This document shows, in pieces, positions 1-7,558 of a stretch of DNA of 18,561 nt (its first letter is position 1; each line of letters begins with the position of its first letter). A model generated the notes under the pieces. It was not told the DNA's origin. It saw only the letters and a program-made list of their open reading frames with translations, and did no database searches. Origin of the DNA: Albibeggiatoa sp964388965 (lineage in GTDB: Bacteria > Pseudomonadota > Gammaproteobacteria > Beggiatoales > Beggiatoaceae); NCBI GenBank assembly GCA_964388965.1, contig CAYMCP010000070.1, positions 1-18,561 on the forward strand. Reading direction: 5' to 3'. Both the position numbers and the translations under genes were made by a program.

Positions 1-16
1 TGACTCAACTTCAAAG

Positions 17-52
17 TTTAACATATTTCTTAGATTTCAAATCGGTTCTATA
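17..52 (+). repeat. Direct repeat copy A flanking ftsX
   Basis: This stretch starts TTTAACAT, contains AGATTTCAAA and ends TTCTATA. It matches 1382-1418 at about 31 of 37 aligned positions with one single-base gap. The two copies bracket ftsX in the same orientation. They could be members of a dispersed repeat family or remnants of an insertion boundary; no transposase is associated. Confidence 0.5.
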
Positions 53-143
53 GATAATTATTTACCTGTCCGCAACAACAATGTAAATCAGATCAAAATC
101 ATTTATCAAACAATCCCACACTAGTCGAATACAATCAAAGGAA

Positions 144-171
144 TTGGCTATAGTTAAATTCTGATTATACT
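144..171 (+). promoter_or_regulatory. Candidate sigma70 promoter of ftsX
   Basis: A -35-like TTGGCT (144-149, four of six consensus bases) and a -10 TATACT (166-171, five of six) are separated by 16 bp and lie about 45 bp before the ftsX start. The 217 nt before ftsX carry no gene end, so ftsX must have its own promoter or be read from outside the window. Judged by eye only. Confidence 0.4.
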
Positions 172-217
172 GGTAGTATTGGCAATTATCATTTCTCAAT
201 ATTGATTAGGAATTTAA

Positions 218-1228
218 ATGAAACGAGCCGCCACTAGAAAGCCAACTCATACCCCACAACCTGCACCACGTCCCAAACGTACTCAACTCACGACAATTAC
301 ACAGCGAGACTATTTAAACGTATGGTTAATACAACATATTGAAATTTTAATTAATAGTTTAAGGCAACTATTAAAAACACCAGTTACTACATTAATGACT
401 ACGGCTGTAATTGGTATCGCACTCACTTTACCAACTAGTTTATTACTATTACTGCAAAATGTTCAGTATGTCAGTCAAGACTGGGGAGGAACAGTACAAA
501 TTTCATTGTTTTTACAACCGCAAGTGACTGATGAACAAGCACATATTTTAGCAAAGCAATTACAACAACAATATCATCTATCTAGCATTCGCGTCATTAC
601 TCATGAGGAGGCATTCGCTGAATATAAAGCATTATCCGGATTTGGCGAGGCACTGCAAGCATTGGAGCAGAATCCACTCCCGGCAGTATTGGTACTCAAT
701 CCAGAATTTGATCTTACTAATCCACAATATAGCGAAGCACTATTAAATCAACTTCAAGCATTGGACGCGGTAGACATTGCGCAATATGATATGTTGTGGT
801 TACAGCGTTTATTTGCAATGTTAAAAATTGTACAACGCGGAGTGTGGATTTTAGGTTTTTTATTGGCTTTATCTGTATTATTAATTGTAGGTAACACCAT
901 TCGTTTAGCGGTTTTGAATAAACGTGAAGAGATTGAAATTACTAAATTATTCGGTGCAACAGATGGTTTTATTCGCCGACCTTTTTTGTACATGGGTTTG
1001 CTTTATGGTTTAGCAGGAAGTTTTATCGCTTGGTTATTAATTTCTATTTCGTTTTATTTGCTAATTGAACCCGTTAAAAATTTATCAAAATTATATTATA
1101 CTGAATATACAATGATTAGTTTAGACGTAATGAGTAGTTTATTATTGCTATTGACGGGTGCTATTTTGGGCTTACTTGGAGCTTGGTTATCAGTTGACCA
1201 CCATTTAAAAGAAATTCAGCCGCGTTAA
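218..1228 (+). CDS. ftsX: Cell division protein FtsX
   Basis: FtsX is the inner-membrane permease-like partner of the ATPase FtsE. The complex sits at the division septum and activates periplasmic peptidoglycan hydrolases through their regulators. The 336-residue product has the family layout: a basic cytoplasmic N-terminus (about 1-50), a first membrane helix near 55-78, an extracytoplasmic domain to about 200, and three further helices near 205-228, 253-280 and 300-325. The segment NKREEIEITKLFGATDGFIRRPF, between helices 2 and 3, is the classic FtsX signature. The ATG is preceded by AGGA. ftsE usually lies immediately upstream and overlaps ftsX; here the preceding 217 nt contain no coding end, so ftsX is separated from ftsE. 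The identification is secure. Confidence 0.95.
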   Translation: MKRAATRKPTHTPQPAPRPKRTQLTTITQRDYLNVWLIQHIEILINSLRQLLKTPVTTLMTTAVIGIALTLPTSLLLLLQNVQYVSQDWGGTVQISLFLQPQVTDEQAHILAKQLQQQYHLSSIRVITHEEAFAEYKALSGFGEALQALEQNPLPAVLVLNPEFDLTNPQYSEALLNQLQALDAVDIAQYDMLWLQRLFAMLKIVQRGVWILGFLLALSVLLIVGNTIRLAVLNKREEIEITKLFGATDGFIRRPFLYMGLLYGLAGSFIAWLLISISFYLLIEPVKNLSKLYYTEYTMISLDVMSSLLLLLTGAILGLLGAWLSVDHHLKEIQPR

Positions 1229-1280
1229 TTTAAATTATGGCGAAAAAGTCAACACCATCGCCAAAGATTGGTAAAAAATG

Positions 1281-1309
1281 AACGCTGCATAATGGATGCA
1301 AAGCGTTTT
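1281..1309 (+). terminator. Possible terminator of ftsX
   Basis: AACGCTGCAT (1281-1290) can pair with ATGC (1296-1299) plus AGCGTT (1302-1307), with two bulged A residues and a 5-nt loop, and is followed by a short T run. It lies about 50 nt after the ftsX stop, facing the convergent purH. The stem is modest and the T run short, so this is tentative. Confidence 0.35.
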
Positions 1310-1320
1310 CAATCTGAGTT

Positions 1321-1354
1321 TCGTAGGGACAAGGCATGTCTTGTCTCTCTACGA
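1321..1354. repeat. GTAGGGACAAG-type palindromic repeat
   Basis: This is a near-perfect inverted repeat. TCGTAG at the left end mirrors CTACGA at the right end, and GACAAG mirrors CTTGTC around a central GCATG-like core; the right arm carries two extra bases. It lies in the convergent gap between ftsX and purH. Palindromes of the form GTAGGGACAAGGCATGCC occur as dispersed repeats in several bacterial genomes (recalled, not searched). It could fold on either transcript and help end transcription from both sides. Confidence 0.6.
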
Positions 1355-1381
1355 TGTGAAAATTGTGAAAATAATGATATT

Positions 1382-1418
1382 TTAACATGTTTGCTAAGAT
1401 TTCAAACCAATTCTATAT
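1382..1418 (+). repeat. Direct repeat copy B flanking ftsX
   Basis: Second copy of the element at 17-52, in the same orientation. It shares TTTAACAT, AGATTTCAAA and TTCTATA, differing at a few bases and one single-base insertion. It lies between ftsX and the end of purH. Confidence 0.5.
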
Positions 1419-1458
1419 TCTCATATTCTTCTGCATTCCGACAGCCCCAAACCGTTTT

Positions 1459-3021
1459 TTAATGGCGAAAATGGCGCATACCTGTAAATACCATTGCCAT
1501 CCCATGCTCATTAGCTGCTGCGATTACTTCCTTATCGCGCATCGAACCACCGGGCTGAATGACGGCTTCAATCCCAACCACCGCTGCCGAATCAATTCCG
1601 TCACGGAATGGGAAAAACGCATCAGATGCCATCACTGCACCTTGTATCGTTAGATTCTCGTCACCTGCTTTAATCGCCGCGATTTTCGCGCTATAAACTC
1701 GACTCATCTGTCCCGCACCGACCCCAATTGTCATACCATCTTTGGCGTACACAATTGCGTTAGATTTGACAAATTTACCTACTTTCCACGCAAATAATAA
1801 ATCTTTTAACTCTTTTTCAGTCGGTTGACGTTCCGTAACGACTCTTAGATCATCCAAACCAACCATGCCTATATCGCGCTCTTGAACCAATAAACCACCA
1901 GAAACTCTTTTGAAATCAAAATCTTGAACTTGATTTATATCCCATTCGCCACAAGTCATAACTCGTATATTTTTTTTGTTTCCAAGAACGACTAGTGCAG
2001 ATTCTTCAACCATTGGCGCGATAATTACCTCGACAAATTGACGTTCAATAATTGCTTTAGCGGTTTCAACATCTAACATGCGATTAAGCGCGATAATGCC
2101 ACCAAATGCAGAAGTTGGATCAGTTGTGAATGCTTTATCATACGCGGTTAAAATATCATCCGCCTCAGCCACACCACAAGGATTTGCATGTTTTACAATC
2201 ACACAAGTAGGTTTATCATTAAAAGATTTAACGCATTCTAATGCTGCATCAGCATCCGCCATATTATTGTAAGATAATTCCTTACCTTGTAACTGGGTTG
2301 CAGTCGCCAAACTTGCGGATGTAGGATTAATTTCCGCGTAAAAGGCAGCTTTTTGATGAGGATTTTCACCGTAACGCATCGTTTGACGTTTTTCAAATTG
2401 CATAGATAGCGTGGGTGGAAATTGCATATCACCACTTTCTAACCCGCCTAAATAATTAGCAATTGCACCGTCATAACGTGCTGTATGCGCATAGACTTTC
2501 CGAGCTAATAAACGTCGTGTTGTTTCAGTCACACCACCGCCATTAGCCTGCATTTCGTCTAATACAACAGCATAATCATCGCTATCAACAACGACTGTAA
2601 CGACAGCATGATTTTTCGCCGCAGAACGCAACATAGCAGGTCCACCAATATCAATATTTTCAATCGCTGTTGCCAGATCGCAATCTGGTTTGGCAATCGT
2701 TTGTTCAAATGGATATAAATTTACGACCACTAAATCAATTGGTTTAATATCATGTTCGGTCATAACAGCATCGTCAATGCCACGCCGTCCTAATAATCCA
2801 CCGTGAATTTTAGGATGTAAAGTTTTAACACGCCCTGCCATCATTTCAGGGAAATGGGTATAGTCTGAAACTTCGATTACAGGTATCGCATTCTCAATCA
2901 GTAACTTAGCCGTACCGCCTGTTGATAAAATTTCAATGTTTTGTGCAGCTAAGGTTTGAGCAAATGCTACAATACCCGTCTTGTCTGACACACTAATCAA
3001 GGCGCGTTGAATAACGGACAT
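1459..3021 (-). CDS. purH: Bifunctional AICAR formyltransferase / IMP cyclohydrolase
   Basis: PurH carries out the last two steps of de novo purine synthesis in the cytoplasm. It formylates AICAR with 10-formyl-tetrahydrofolate, then closes the ring to IMP. The 520-residue length is typical. The N-terminal MGS-like cyclohydrolase domain (about 1-150) contains STGGTAKLL, the FPEMMAGRVKTLHPKIHGG block (57-75) and NLYPFE. The formyltransferase domain (about 200-520) contains RYGENPHQ (216-223) and VKHANPCG with the catalytic Lys277-His278 pair. The ATG is preceded by AGGAG with good spacing. It is a single gene with no purD or other pur gene beside it, convergent with ftsX and divergent from the next intact gene. 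No clear PurR-type operator was seen. Confidence 0.97.
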   Translation of the reverse strand: MSVIQRALISVSDKTGIVAFAQTLAAQNIEILSTGGTAKLLIENAIPVIEVSDYTHFPEMMAGRVKTLHPKIHGGLLGRRGIDDAVMTEHDIKPIDLVVVNLYPFEQTIAKPDCDLATAIENIDIGGPAMLRSAAKNHAVVTVVVDSDDYAVVLDEMQANGGGVTETTRRLLARKVYAHTARYDGAIANYLGGLESGDMQFPPTLSMQFEKRQTMRYGENPHQKAAFYAEINPTSASLATATQLQGKELSYNNMADADAALECVKSFNDKPTCVIVKHANPCGVAEADDILTAYDKAFTTDPTSAFGGIIALNRMLDVETAKAIIERQFVEVIIAPMVEESALVVLGNKKNIRVMTCGEWDINQVQDFDFKRVSGGLLVQERDIGMVGLDDLRVVTERQPTEKELKDLLFAWKVGKFVKSNAIVYAKDGMTIGVGAGQMSRVYSAKIAAIKAGDENLTIQGAVMASDAFFPFRDGIDSAAVVGIEAVIQPGGSMRDKEVIAAANEHGMAMVFTGMRHFRH

Positions 3022-3432
3022 TTAGTTATCTCCTGATTTTAAGTAGAGCTGATTGGATTTACTTCTGGGTGTTTCTGCTGGTATACAGTTCTGTTGGCAT
3101 AGGGGTAATTGGTCGCTCATGCCGATGTATGCTAACAAATTTACTGAAAGCTATCAACTTTGTTAAATAACCGTTATCAATACAGTATTTTAACGACAAT
3201 ACTCTCGCCATTAAACTTGCATAACGGGGCTGTGGATTCTACCTAATTGCGCACATTGGTTCGTGATTTTAGAATGTCGGTATCGACTATGACAAAACCA
3301 GACAAGGTTAGCCCCACTCGCTTTACCGTAAATTTATTACCCAAGCAGCACTATTATTCATATCAACGCGATTTCTCCACATGCCGATAAAAAGTTCAAT
3401 CTCCATTAGAGTTGTCTACCTTTAAAAAACAA
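3022..3432. other. Gene-free region upstream of purH
   Basis: Apart from the purH ribosome-binding site and the promoter candidate at 3129-3157, nothing in these 411 nt is convincingly coding. A 33-codon + strand reading frame at 3289-3390 lacks a ribosome-binding site and resembles nothing recognised. At 3409-3423 lies a 15-nt string (GAGTTGTCTACCTTT) that occurs again at 18360-18374. It sits just beyond the 3' end of the transposase remnant and may be an old IS end. Confidence 0.4.
3129..3157 (-). promoter_or_regulatory. Candidate sigma70 promoter of purH
   Basis: Reading the - strand, TTGATA (3157-3152, five of six -35 bases) is followed by a 17-bp spacer and TAGCAT (3134-3129, four of six -10 bases). 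It would give a leader of roughly 100 nt before the purH ATG at 3021. Confidence 0.4.
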
Positions 3433-3820
3433 TCAATTAGAGAGATAAACGTTCCAAAGTCCTGCACAGACACCCAAAATATTATCATATAAATCAATAA
3501 GATGGATTCTAAGTTTATTTAGAAGAATTCGGTAGCGTTTCATGCCCGCAATGCTGTTTTCAACAGAAACGCTTTCTAGCCATCATTTTGTTATCGTTTT
3601 TCTGTTAAATCGGTATTTTTTTACGTTTATGAGGTATGGATAATTTCTTTGTCTTGTAGTCGCCAAAGCCTAAAAACCCCAAATCAACGCGGACATAAAC
3701 GTTTTCAAACCAATGAGTTCGAGGGTCAAAAAGCTGTTTACAAAAACGATAATCGTGTATTTTCCCATTTACAAAATACTATCTTCAATTCCGTGAAACA
3801 AGTCTAGTATATTCAAACAT
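3433..3820 (-). pseudogene. Decayed IS5-like DDE transposase
   Basis: Reading the - strand from an ATG at 3820 with an AAGGAG site ahead, the frame breaks after 11 codons with two stops. It then gives LFDPRTHWFENVYVRVDLGF and GFGDYKTKKLSIPHKRKK, the block with the second catalytic Asp of DDE_Tnp_4-type transposases. After a run of A residues the frame shifts. A third segment gives VSVENSIAGMKRYRI, with the catalytic Glu context, then LLNKLRIHLIDLYDNIL and GVCAGLWN. These blocks are typical of IS5-family C-termini. At about 129 codons the remnant is roughly half the usual length, with two frames and several stops, so the N-terminal catalytic region is lost and the gene is dead. IS ends could not be fixed. 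Confidence 0.82.
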
Positions 3821-3911
3821 ATTTGACTCCTTAAAAAATTCATACTGTCATCATAGCAAAAAACGAGATAAACTTATTGGGAAAAGGGTAAATAAAGATC
3901 ATACCACTCTC

Positions 3912-3939
3912 AATTTTTATTTGAACTGCGTAACGCCTA
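3912..3939 (+). repeat. 28-nt dispersed repeat, copy 1
   Basis: An exact 28-nt match to 6025-6052 in the same orientation: AATTTTTA followed by TTTGAACTGCGTAACGCCTA. It contains the near-palindrome GCGTAACGC. Looser similarity continues downstream to an AGGATA that here forms part of the ribosome-binding region of the gene at 3964. Confidence 0.75.
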
Positions 3940-3963
3940 ACTTTTAAATTTAAAGGATAAAAC

Positions 3964-4806
3964 ATGTATTTCATTGTTGGTTGTGGTTATGTAGGCTTTC
4001 AAGTCGCGGAGAAATTATTAGCCCAACGCCAATCAGTAGCAGCATTAACGCATTCCCAGCATAATCAAAATGAATTACGAGCTGCACAAATTCAAACCTA
4101 TTTTGGTGATTTAGACTACGCTTTAGAGGAATTACCGACAAAAGTAGATATTTTATTCTATTTCGCCCCGCCGCCGACACAAGGTATTTGCGATACACGA
4201 ATGCAACATTTTTTAACTCGATTTCAAGCGAGACCAAAAAAAGCAATTTTAATTAGCACCACAGGCGTATATGGTGATTGTCAGGGCGCGTGGATAGATG
4301 AAACTCAAGCATTAAATCCGCAAGCTGACAGAGCTAAACGTCGTGTGGACGCTGAACGACAATGGCAACAATGGGCTGAACAACAAGGCACAGAATGGGT
4401 AATTCTACGGGTGGCGGGAATTTACGGCAAACAGCGTTTACCAGTTGAACGATTAAAAAAGCAATTACCAGTACTAGACGAGGCGATAGCACCTTATAGT
4501 AATCGTATACACGTAGAAGATTTAGTTGATGTTTGTATTGCAGCCAGTCAACGTGGTCAAGGTGTTTTTAATGTTACTGATGGCAATCCTACCACTATGA
4601 CCGATTATTTTAATCAAGTCGCCCTTGCTTTAAATTTACCGTTACCGCCGACCTTAAATCGAGAACAAGCTACACAACAATTAAGTCCAGAAATGAATAG
4701 CTATCTAGCTGAATCTAAACGTATTCATAATCAAAAAATGCAGCAGGTTTTACAAGTCATACCAAAGTATCCTAATTTGCAAGAAGGATTATCAAGCTTA
4801 ATTTGA
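3964..4806 (+). CDS. YeeZ-like NAD(P)-binding SDR-family protein
   Basis: A 280-residue Rossmann-fold protein of the extended short-chain dehydrogenase / NAD-dependent epimerase group, close in size and pattern to E. coli YeeZ. GCGYVG at residues 6-11 is the dinucleotide-binding glycine motif. STTGVYGD (98-105) and LRVAGIYG (148-155) are the conserved blocks of this family. The usual YxxxK catalytic pair appears altered: the Tyr is in GVYG and an RAKRR segment follows. No membrane segment or signal peptide is present, so it is cytoplasmic. The substrate is unknown. AAAGGA lies just before the ATG. It has its own upstream region next to the dead transposase and is followed by a repeat, so it is probably a single-gene unit. 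Confidence 0.82.
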   Translation: MYFIVGCGYVGFQVAEKLLAQRQSVAALTHSQHNQNELRAAQIQTYFGDLDYALEELPTKVDILFYFAPPPTQGICDTRMQHFLTRFQARPKKAILISTTGVYGDCQGAWIDETQALNPQADRAKRRVDAERQWQQWAEQQGTEWVILRVAGIYGKQRLPVERLKKQLPVLDEAIAPYSNRIHVEDLVDVCIAASQRGQGVFNVTDGNPTTMTDYFNQVALALNLPLPPTLNREQATQQLSPEMNSYLAESKRIHNQKMQQVLQVIPKYPNLQEGLSSLI

Positions 4807-4839
4807 TAGGAATAATTATTATAATTTACGTTATTTTTC

Positions 4840-4918
4840 ATAGAGTAGATAAGGTGCATCTTTACGCGCTGTCATCTACCAAATGAATTTAAAAAGGTGC
4901 TACATTCGCGCACTCTAT
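4840..4918. repeat. Twin-hairpin repeat, diverged copy
   Basis: An outer stem ATAGAGT (4840-4846) / ACTCTAT (4912-4918) encloses two hairpins: GTAGAT (4845-4850) / ATCTAC (4874-4879) and GTGC (4897-4900) / GCAC (4910-4913), joined by an A/T-rich linker containing ATTTAAAA. The same architecture, with an alignable linker, is seen at 18386-18459. It fills most of the gap between the YeeZ-like gene and epmB and may form structure in a read-through transcript. Confidence 0.5.
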
Positions 4919-4975
4919 CGTTTATTTTTCGTGAATTTTTAATTCATTATTAATTAATAACTGTTTAGAAATCTA

Positions 4976-5941
4976 ATGACTCAACACTGGCAACATTTGT
5001 TACAACAAAGTATTCGTGATCCACAACAATTAATTCAACAATTGGCGTTACCAAAAGATTTTATCGAGCAAATTCAATTACAACCTCATTTCCCAATTTA
5101 CATCCCACAACCCTATTTTGCTAAAATCAATAAAACTGATCCTAATGATCCATTATTACGCCAAGTCATCGCGCTGAAAAAAGAATTAATTAAAACTCAA
5201 CATTATCAACATGATCCTGTTGGCGACAATGCAGCGCAAGCGTTACAAGGTATATTGCATAAATATCAAGGGCGTGTTTTATTGTTGGCGACTGGTGCGT
5301 GTGCAATCCATTGTCGTTATTGTTTTCGTCAACATTTTGCTTACAAGGGTAATCCTCTGGCTGACCCGAATGTGATGATTTATTTAAAACAGCAGACAGA
5401 TATTCATGAAATCATTTTAAGCGGTGGTGATCCGCTGATTCTATCTGACCAACGTCTCGGCGAATTCATACAGCAACTGCAAAATATAAAGCATATTAGA
5501 CGGTTACGCATTCATAGTCGTTTACCAATTGTGTTACCGCAACGCATGACGACTGAATTAATAGATTTGCTAACTAAAACTCATTTACAAGTGGTGCTAG
5601 TCGTTCACGCGAATCATCCTAATGAAATTGATCAACAAGTAGGATTAGGATTGCAAAATTTAGTACAACGTGGAATTAATGTATTAAATCAAGCAGTTTT
5701 ATTGAAACACGTTAATGATGAAGTCAACACTCTTGCGCAATTAAGTGAAATTTTATTTAAATATCAAGTTTTACCTTATTATTTACATTTATTAGATAAA
5801 GTACAAGGTGCAGCGCATTTTGACGTGTCAGAGCAACATGCTGTAGCATTAATAACCGCGTTAAGAGAACAATTTTCTGGTTATTTAGTGCCCAAATTAG
5901 TTAGAGAAATTGCAGGAAAACCATATAAACAACCTATTTAG
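4976..5941 (+). CDS. epmB: EF-P (R)-beta-lysine modification protein, lysine 2,3-aminomutase EpmB
   Basis: A radical-SAM, PLP-dependent enzyme that isomerises lysine to (R)-beta-lysine, which EpmA then attaches to a conserved lysine of elongation factor P to ease ribosome stalling at polyproline. The 321-residue product has the 4Fe-4S/SAM motif CxxxCxxC in GACAIHCRYCFRQHF (Cys109, Cys113, Cys116). SGGDPL follows, then the C-terminal LVPKLVREIAGKPYK segment, which should supply the PLP lysine. The short length fits EpmB rather than the longer clostridial KamA. The Shine-Dalgarno is weak. In many relatives this gene lies beside efp; no efp or epmA is visible here. Confidence 0.92.
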   Translation: MTQHWQHLLQQSIRDPQQLIQQLALPKDFIEQIQLQPHFPIYIPQPYFAKINKTDPNDPLLRQVIALKKELIKTQHYQHDPVGDNAAQALQGILHKYQGRVLLLATGACAIHCRYCFRQHFAYKGNPLADPNVMIYLKQQTDIHEIILSGGDPLILSDQRLGEFIQQLQNIKHIRRLRIHSRLPIVLPQRMTTELIDLLTKTHLQVVLVVHANHPNEIDQQVGLGLQNLVQRGINVLNQAVLLKHVNDEVNTLAQLSEILFKYQVLPYYLHLLDKVQGAAHFDVSEQHAVALITALREQFSGYLVPKLVREIAGKPYKQPI

Positions 5942-6024
5942 AAGTTACGCTGTTGAAGTGTCAATCAATTGATTTTGTTAAACTATTCTAGTAGCACAAA
6001 AATATAACTCTCTGGATAGGTTAG

Positions 6025-6052
6025 AATTTTTATTTGAACTGCGTAACGCCTA
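6025..6052 (+). repeat. 28-nt dispersed repeat, copy 2
   Basis: Identical over 28 nt to 3912-3939 and in the same orientation. As in the other copy, an A/T-rich stretch ending in AGGATA follows, so the shared unit is probably about 45-50 nt. Both copies lie upstream of + strand genes, but this one is about 200 nt before the next start, so it is not simply a shared ribosome-binding region. Confidence 0.75.
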
Positions 6053-6191
6053 TTTTTAAAACAACAGGATATATCGTAAATGAGAATAATTTTTATACTT
6101 TTAACTTTTTGAAAAATAGAGATAAAAATTTTAAAATGGGAATGATTGGATAATTAGGGCAATCGGATTATAAAAACTTACCATAATCTAC

Positions 6192-6219
6192 TTGACGGTT
6201 TAGGTTTGCTTATTACAAT
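6192..6219 (+). promoter_or_regulatory. Candidate sigma70 promoter of the HlyD / membrane-protein operon
   Basis: TTGACG (6192-6197, five of six -35 bases) and TACAAT (6214-6219, five of six -10 bases) are 16 bp apart. The -10 ends 32 bp before the ATG at 6252. This is one of the best promoter matches in the window. Confidence 0.55.
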
Positions 6220-6251
6220 GATTCATCATTACTCAGAAAATTATACCTGCT

Positions 6252-7496
6252 ATGAAAAAGCGATTTACTCTACTTATTGCTGCAACCATTTTAACTTTGG
6301 GTGTTATTGGTTTTGCGCTACTCAAACTGTCCAAACCACAAGCTAAACCCATGGAGATAGAAGAATTAACGTGGGTGGTGGAAACACAACACGTTAAATT
6401 AGAAAAAATCTCTCCCATTCTGACCTTATACGGTCGGGTGGAATCGCCTCACACCACAGTTTTGCGCGTACCCAACTTGAGTATTGCAGCAACTAAAGTG
6501 ATTAAATTGGCAGTATTGGAAGGCGACGCAGCAGAGGAGAAACAAATTTTAATTCAACTAGATGATCACGATAGCAAATTAATTTTGCAACAAAGACAAG
6601 CCGAAGTTGAAAATATTCAAGCACAAATTGAGGTTGAAAATCAAACCTATCAAAATGATTTAAAATTGATTAAAAATGAAGAGGCTTTATTATCATTGAC
6701 CGAAAAAACGGTAGAACGTGCTCATAAATTACAAAAACAAAATTTAGCTTCACGCTCTAATTTAGACGAAGCCCAACAAGGTTTAGAAAAACAAAAAATT
6801 GCAGTAAATAATCGACGATTTTCGTTACAAAATCATAAGGCAAGATTAGCACAACTCAACGCAAGATTAAAACAAGCTGTCGCTGCACGCGATTTAGCCA
6901 AATTAGAAGTAAAACGTTTACAAGTGCTTGCGCCTTATAAAGCTATTGTAGCGCAAATGTATGTTGCAGAAGGTAATTTAGTACGCACCAACGATCAATT
7001 ACTTAAAATTTATAATCTTGATAAATTGGAAGTTCGTGCGCAAATTCCCAGCCGTTATCAAACAGATATTTTACTCAATATTGAGCGTAATTTGCAGGCT
7101 AGAGCTTATCACACTGGTTTTGAATTTCAGTTTCAATTAATGCGCTTATCTGGTGAAATTAATCCAAATAATGGCGGTATTGATGGTTTATTCAAAGTTA
7201 CACAGGGATTAGAAAAGTTACGATTAGGAGAGTTTTTAACTTTATATTTGCAATTGCCTGCTCAGGAAAATGTGATTGCCCTGCCATTTGAATCAGTATA
7301 CGGCAATGATCGGATTTATAAGCTTAATGGTAATAGAATGCAAAGTTTGAACATTGAGCGAGTTGGTGAGCAAGTCCTATTCAATGGAAAATCTGCCATT
7401 TTAGTACGCAGTGAAAAGTTGACAAGCGGTGACAAAGTTATTGTAACCCAGTTGCCAAATGCAATGGATGGTTTGAAAGTTACTGAATCTAAATGA
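6252..7496 (+). CDS. HlyD-family membrane-fusion (periplasmic adaptor) protein
   Basis: A 414-residue adaptor-type protein. It has an N-terminal membrane anchor (about 5-26), a first lipoyl half-motif near 70-105, a long helical hairpin rich in Q/E/K/L (about 108-222), the second lipoyl half (LAPYKAIVAQMYVAEGNLV, near 226-244) and a beta-barrel and proximal domain to the C-terminus. Such proteins bridge an inner-membrane transporter and an outer-membrane channel in RND, ABC or MFS export systems. Unusually, no pump or outer-membrane factor follows. The next two genes encode small membrane proteins unlike any transporter I recognise. The Shine-Dalgarno is poor although the promoter is good. 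The adaptor may serve a pump encoded elsewhere or work with its neighbours; that is inference. Confidence 0.85.
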   Translation: MKKRFTLLIAATILTLGVIGFALLKLSKPQAKPMEIEELTWVVETQHVKLEKISPILTLYGRVESPHTTVLRVPNLSIAATKVIKLAVLEGDAAEEKQILIQLDDHDSKLILQQRQAEVENIQAQIEVENQTYQNDLKLIKNEEALLSLTEKTVERAHKLQKQNLASRSNLDEAQQGLEKQKIAVNNRRFSLQNHKARLAQLNARLKQAVAARDLAKLEVKRLQVLAPYKAIVAQMYVAEGNLVRTNDQLLKIYNLDKLEVRAQIPSRYQTDILLNIERNLQARAYHTGFEFQFQLMRLSGEINPNNGGIDGLFKVTQGLEKLRLGEFLTLYLQLPAQENVIALPFESVYGNDRIYKLNGNRMQSLNIERVGEQVLFNGKSAILVRSEKLTSGDKVIVTQLPNAMDGLKVTESK

Positions 7497-7527
7497 TAAA
7501 TCTAACTTTTAGAAAATTAAAATAAAC

Positions 7528-7534
7528 AGGAGGT
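7528..7534 (+). promoter_or_regulatory. Strong Shine-Dalgarno implying an ATT start codon
   Basis: AGGAGGT is a perfect anti-SD match, 7 nt (counted from AGGAGG) before an ATT codon at 7541 that is in frame with the downstream membrane protein. No ATG or GTG lies in that frame between the TAA at 7523 and the TTG at 7559. The TTG is 25 nt from the AGGAGG, too far for normal initiation. AUU starts are known, for example in infC, so initiation at 7541 (or the ATT at 7538) is plausible. Confidence 0.55.
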
Positions 7535-7558
7535 TTCATTATTACTATTAGACAATTA

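Larger units (their letters stand above)
5942..6251. other. Intergenic region between epmB and the HlyD-family gene
   Basis: The 310 nt contain the second copy of the 28-nt repeat (6025-6052) and the promoter candidate at 6192-6219. An 11-codon frame at 6080-6112 with no good ribosome-binding site is probably chance. No RNA gene or further coding remnant was recognised. Confidence 0.5.

Noticed and set aside
1268..1653. Two overlapping + strand reading frames (64 and 88 codons) after ftsX
   Set aside because: They run through the hairpin, the palindromic repeat and the antisense of the purH end, lack ribosome-binding sites and resemble no protein.
3022..3200. PurR operator before purH
   Set aside because: No ACGCAAACG-type half-site was found in the leader or promoter.
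3289..3390. 33-codon + strand reading frame upstream of the transposase remnant
   Set aside because: No Shine-Dalgarno, no recognisable similarity, and of chance length.
5963..5974. AATCAATTGATT palindrome after epmB as a terminator
   Set aside because: A perfect palindrome with no loop and all A/T-rich pairs; it would not make a stable terminator hairpin.
6080..6112. Ten-residue hydrophobic mini-ORF upstream of the HlyD-type gene
   Set aside because: Too short, with a poor initiation context and upstream of the likely promoter of the operon; not convincing as a leader peptide.
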